From Methanomassiliicoccaceae archaeon UBA367 (GTDB taxonomy: Archaea > Thermoplasmatota > Thermoplasmata > Methanomassiliicoccales > Methanomethylophilaceae): a stretch of 7,283 bases of DNA. Position 1 is the stretch's first letter, and every line of letters begins with the position of its first letter. A program made the position numbers and the translations under genes. This document shows positions 6,107 to 7,283 of this stretch, piece after piece. The DNA is taken from contig DAXF01000066.1 in NCBI GenBank assembly GCA_002506255.1, positions 1 to 7,283 on the forward strand, given 5' to 3'. The notes under the pieces are model-generated. The model was not told the DNA's origin. It did no database searches and saw nothing but the letters and a program-made list of their open reading frames with translations.

Positions 6107-7153
6107 GTGCTCTCAGACAAAGCAAAAATCTTCAAAGCTCTCGGTAACGATACCCGACTCACAATTGTCGGTTACCTCCTGAAGAATGAACATTGCGCCT
6201 GTGATTTCTCCGGCACAAAAAAGGACCAGACAACTGTTTCCCGACACCTCAAGGTTCTGACAGAAGCGGGAATCGTGAGATTCGAGAAGAATGGTCGGAA
6301 TATAGTCTACAGCATTGCGAACGACGGGATGCGGGAAAATCTCAGAGCAATGGGAATAGAGGGAAGAGAAAACTGTTGCGAGCCTCAAATGTCCTCTGAT
6401 AATCGAATAAAACAGGCGATTAAAAGAGAATATAGTAAGATCGCCCTGGAGGGCGGCGGTTGTGGTTGCGGAAACGGATGCTGCGGCAACAATGACCACG
6501 ACCCTGTTCGGATCTCTTCCGTTCTCGGCTACTCGGAAGAGGATATGAACAGAGTTCCGGAATCGAATCTGGGCTTAGGATGCGGTAATCCCGGGGCACT
6601 GGGTGGCATAAAAGAAGGCGAGACCGTATTGGACCTGGGTAGCGGAGCGGGAATGGATGCGTTCTTGGCAGCCAACAGAGTCGGACCGAACGGCAGAGTG
6701 ATCGGGGTGGATTTCACCGAGGAAATGATCAGGAAAGCGAGGAAGAATGCGAAGGATAACAACTTCTCAAACGTTGAGTTCAGACTTGGAGAGATCGAGG
6801 ATCTTCCCGTAGATAGCGGTACTGTGGACTTGGTCATGAGCAACTGCGTCATCAACCTGGTGCCCGATAAGGCGAGGGCGTTCAAGGAGGCATACAGGGT
6901 GCTTAAGCCCGGCGGAAGGATGTACATCTCAGACATTGTGCTCCTCGATGAACTCACAGCAGAGCAAAGAGCAGACGAGAATCTGATATCTGGTTGCGTC
7001 GGCGGAGCTGTTCTGAAGACAGAGTACCTTGGATATGTGATCGCTGCAGGATTCCGGGTCGAAAAGGTCAACGAGGATAATGATATCGGCAAAAGACAGT
7101 ACGTGGGGCTGCCCGTAGAGAGCCTGAAGCTCATTGCGGCCAAACCGGCATAA
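6107..7153 (+). CDS. arsM: ArsR-ArsM fusion: arsenic-sensing repressor joined to arsenite S-adenosylmethionine methyltransferase
   Basis: Counted from GTG 6107 the protein has 348 residues. Residues 1-75 form an ArsR/SmtB winged helix (SDKAKIFKALGNDTRL; recognition helix TTVSRHLKVLTEAG). It has a CxC pair, C30 and C32, in EHCACDF, where E. coli ArsR binds As(III) with its CVCDLC cysteines. Residues 100-348 form a complete ArsM. VLDLGSGAG (174-182) is the SAM-binding loop. C159 (LGLGCG), C247 (SNCVINL) and C297 (ISGCVGG) match the three conserved arsenite-binding cysteines of ArsM enzymes, which methylate As(III) to mono- to trimethyl forms. The ArsM opening also carries CGCGNGCC (119-126). 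An ATG at 6065 would add 14 residues (MTIIYVYLYIFTYA), but that stretch is the TATA box and palindrome, and the ArsR domain properly begins at the GTG. The fusion follows acr3 with its own promoter. Confidence 0.92.
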   Translation: MLSDKAKIFKALGNDTRLTIVGYLLKNEHCACDFSGTKKDQTTVSRHLKVLTEAGIVRFEKNGRNIVYSIANDGMRENLRAMGIEGRENCCEPQMSSDNRIKQAIKREYSKIALEGGGCGCGNGCCGNNDHDPVRISSVLGYSEEDMNRVPESNLGLGCGNPGALGGIKEGETVLDLGSGAGMDAFLAANRVGPNGRVIGVDFTEEMIRKARKNAKDNNFSNVEFRLGEIEDLPVDSGTVDLVMSNCVINLVPDKARAFKEAYRVLKPGGRMYISDIVLLDELTAEQRADENLISGCVGGAVLKTEYLGYVIAAGFRVEKVNEDNDIGKRQYVGLPVESLKLIAAKPA

Positions 7154-7189
7154 CAATTTCTTCGCTGAGATGATGAGCGGATCGGTTCA

Positions 7190-7213
7190 GCATATCCCCG
7201 CTACAGGGAATGC
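7190..7213 (+). other. Hairpin between the arsR-arsM gene and the next gene
   Basis: GCAT (7190-7193) plus TCCC (7195-7198) pairs with GGGAATGC (7206-7213), eight pairs with one bulged A and a 7-base loop. It lies 37 bases after the TAA stop and just ahead of the next promoter. No T run follows, so its role as terminator or operator is open. Confidence 0.3.
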
Positions 7214-7220
7214 CGTTCAG

Positions 7221-7229
7221 TAATATATG
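7221..7229 (+). promoter_or_regulatory. TATA-like box of the gene at the right edge
   Basis: TAATATATG ends 26 bases before ATG 7255, almost the same layout as the box before GTG 6107. It indicates a separate leaderless transcript for the next gene. Confidence 0.45.
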
Positions 7230-7254
7230 CATTGAAAAGCAGTCGGATGACTAA

Positions 7255-7283
7255 ATGATAAGAAAAGTGCTCCCGCCGGGATT
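7255..7283 (+). CDS. Start of an unidentified gene (runs off right edge)
   Basis: An ATG 26 bases past a TATA-like box opens a frame reading MIRKVLPPG before the window ends. Nine residues are too few to assign a family. Its position just after the arsenic module makes another metalloid-related gene possible but nothing in the sequence shows it. A nearby ATG at 7247 closes after three codons and is not the start. Confidence 0.4.

Noticed and set aside
6529..7143. 204-codon minus-strand frame opposite arsM
   Set aside because: Antisense shadow of the methyltransferase domain with Ser/Pro-rich composition and no promoter of its own.

Overview
The window looks archaeal, most likely a methylotrophic methanogen of the Methanomassiliicoccales/Thermoplasmata type. 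Three things suggest this. Several genes have an AT-rich TATA-like box about 25-30 bases before the start codon and no clear Shine-Dalgarno site, as in leaderless archaeal transcripts. One gene encodes a methylcobamide:CoM methyltransferase-like member of the UroD superfamily. Another encodes a NikR nickel regulator, which fits the nickel demand of methanogenesis. The taxonomic call is an inference; there is no rRNA gene to test it.

Left part (1-2498), all on the minus strand: the N-terminal part of a CPA2/Kef-type cation:proton antiporter running off the left edge; a long acidic protein of unknown function with eight tandem 16-18-residue units of the form N-L/F-V-V-F-D-L-S-E; and a complete NikR with all four nickel ligands.

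Middle part (2499-4615), plus strand: a TerC/Alx-family membrane protein, divergent from nikR with a shared 116-base intergenic region, then a UroD-superfamily methyltransferase carrying the zinc motif HxC...C of MtaA/MtbA.

Right part (4616-7153), plus strand: an arsenic-resistance module made of an ACR3 arsenite efflux carrier and one polypeptide that fuses an ArsR repressor to an ArsM arsenite methyltransferase. Upstream of both genes are perfect inverted repeats next to or overlapping the TATA box, so the ArsR half plausibly controls both efflux and its own synthesis. The last 29 bases appear to begin another gene with its own promoter.

The most unusual items are the ArsR-ArsM fusion with its promoter-embedded operator, the repeat protein, and the paired palindromes ahead of acr3. 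No IS element, CRISPR array, tRNA or rRNA was seen, and no gene-free stretch exceeds 300 bases.
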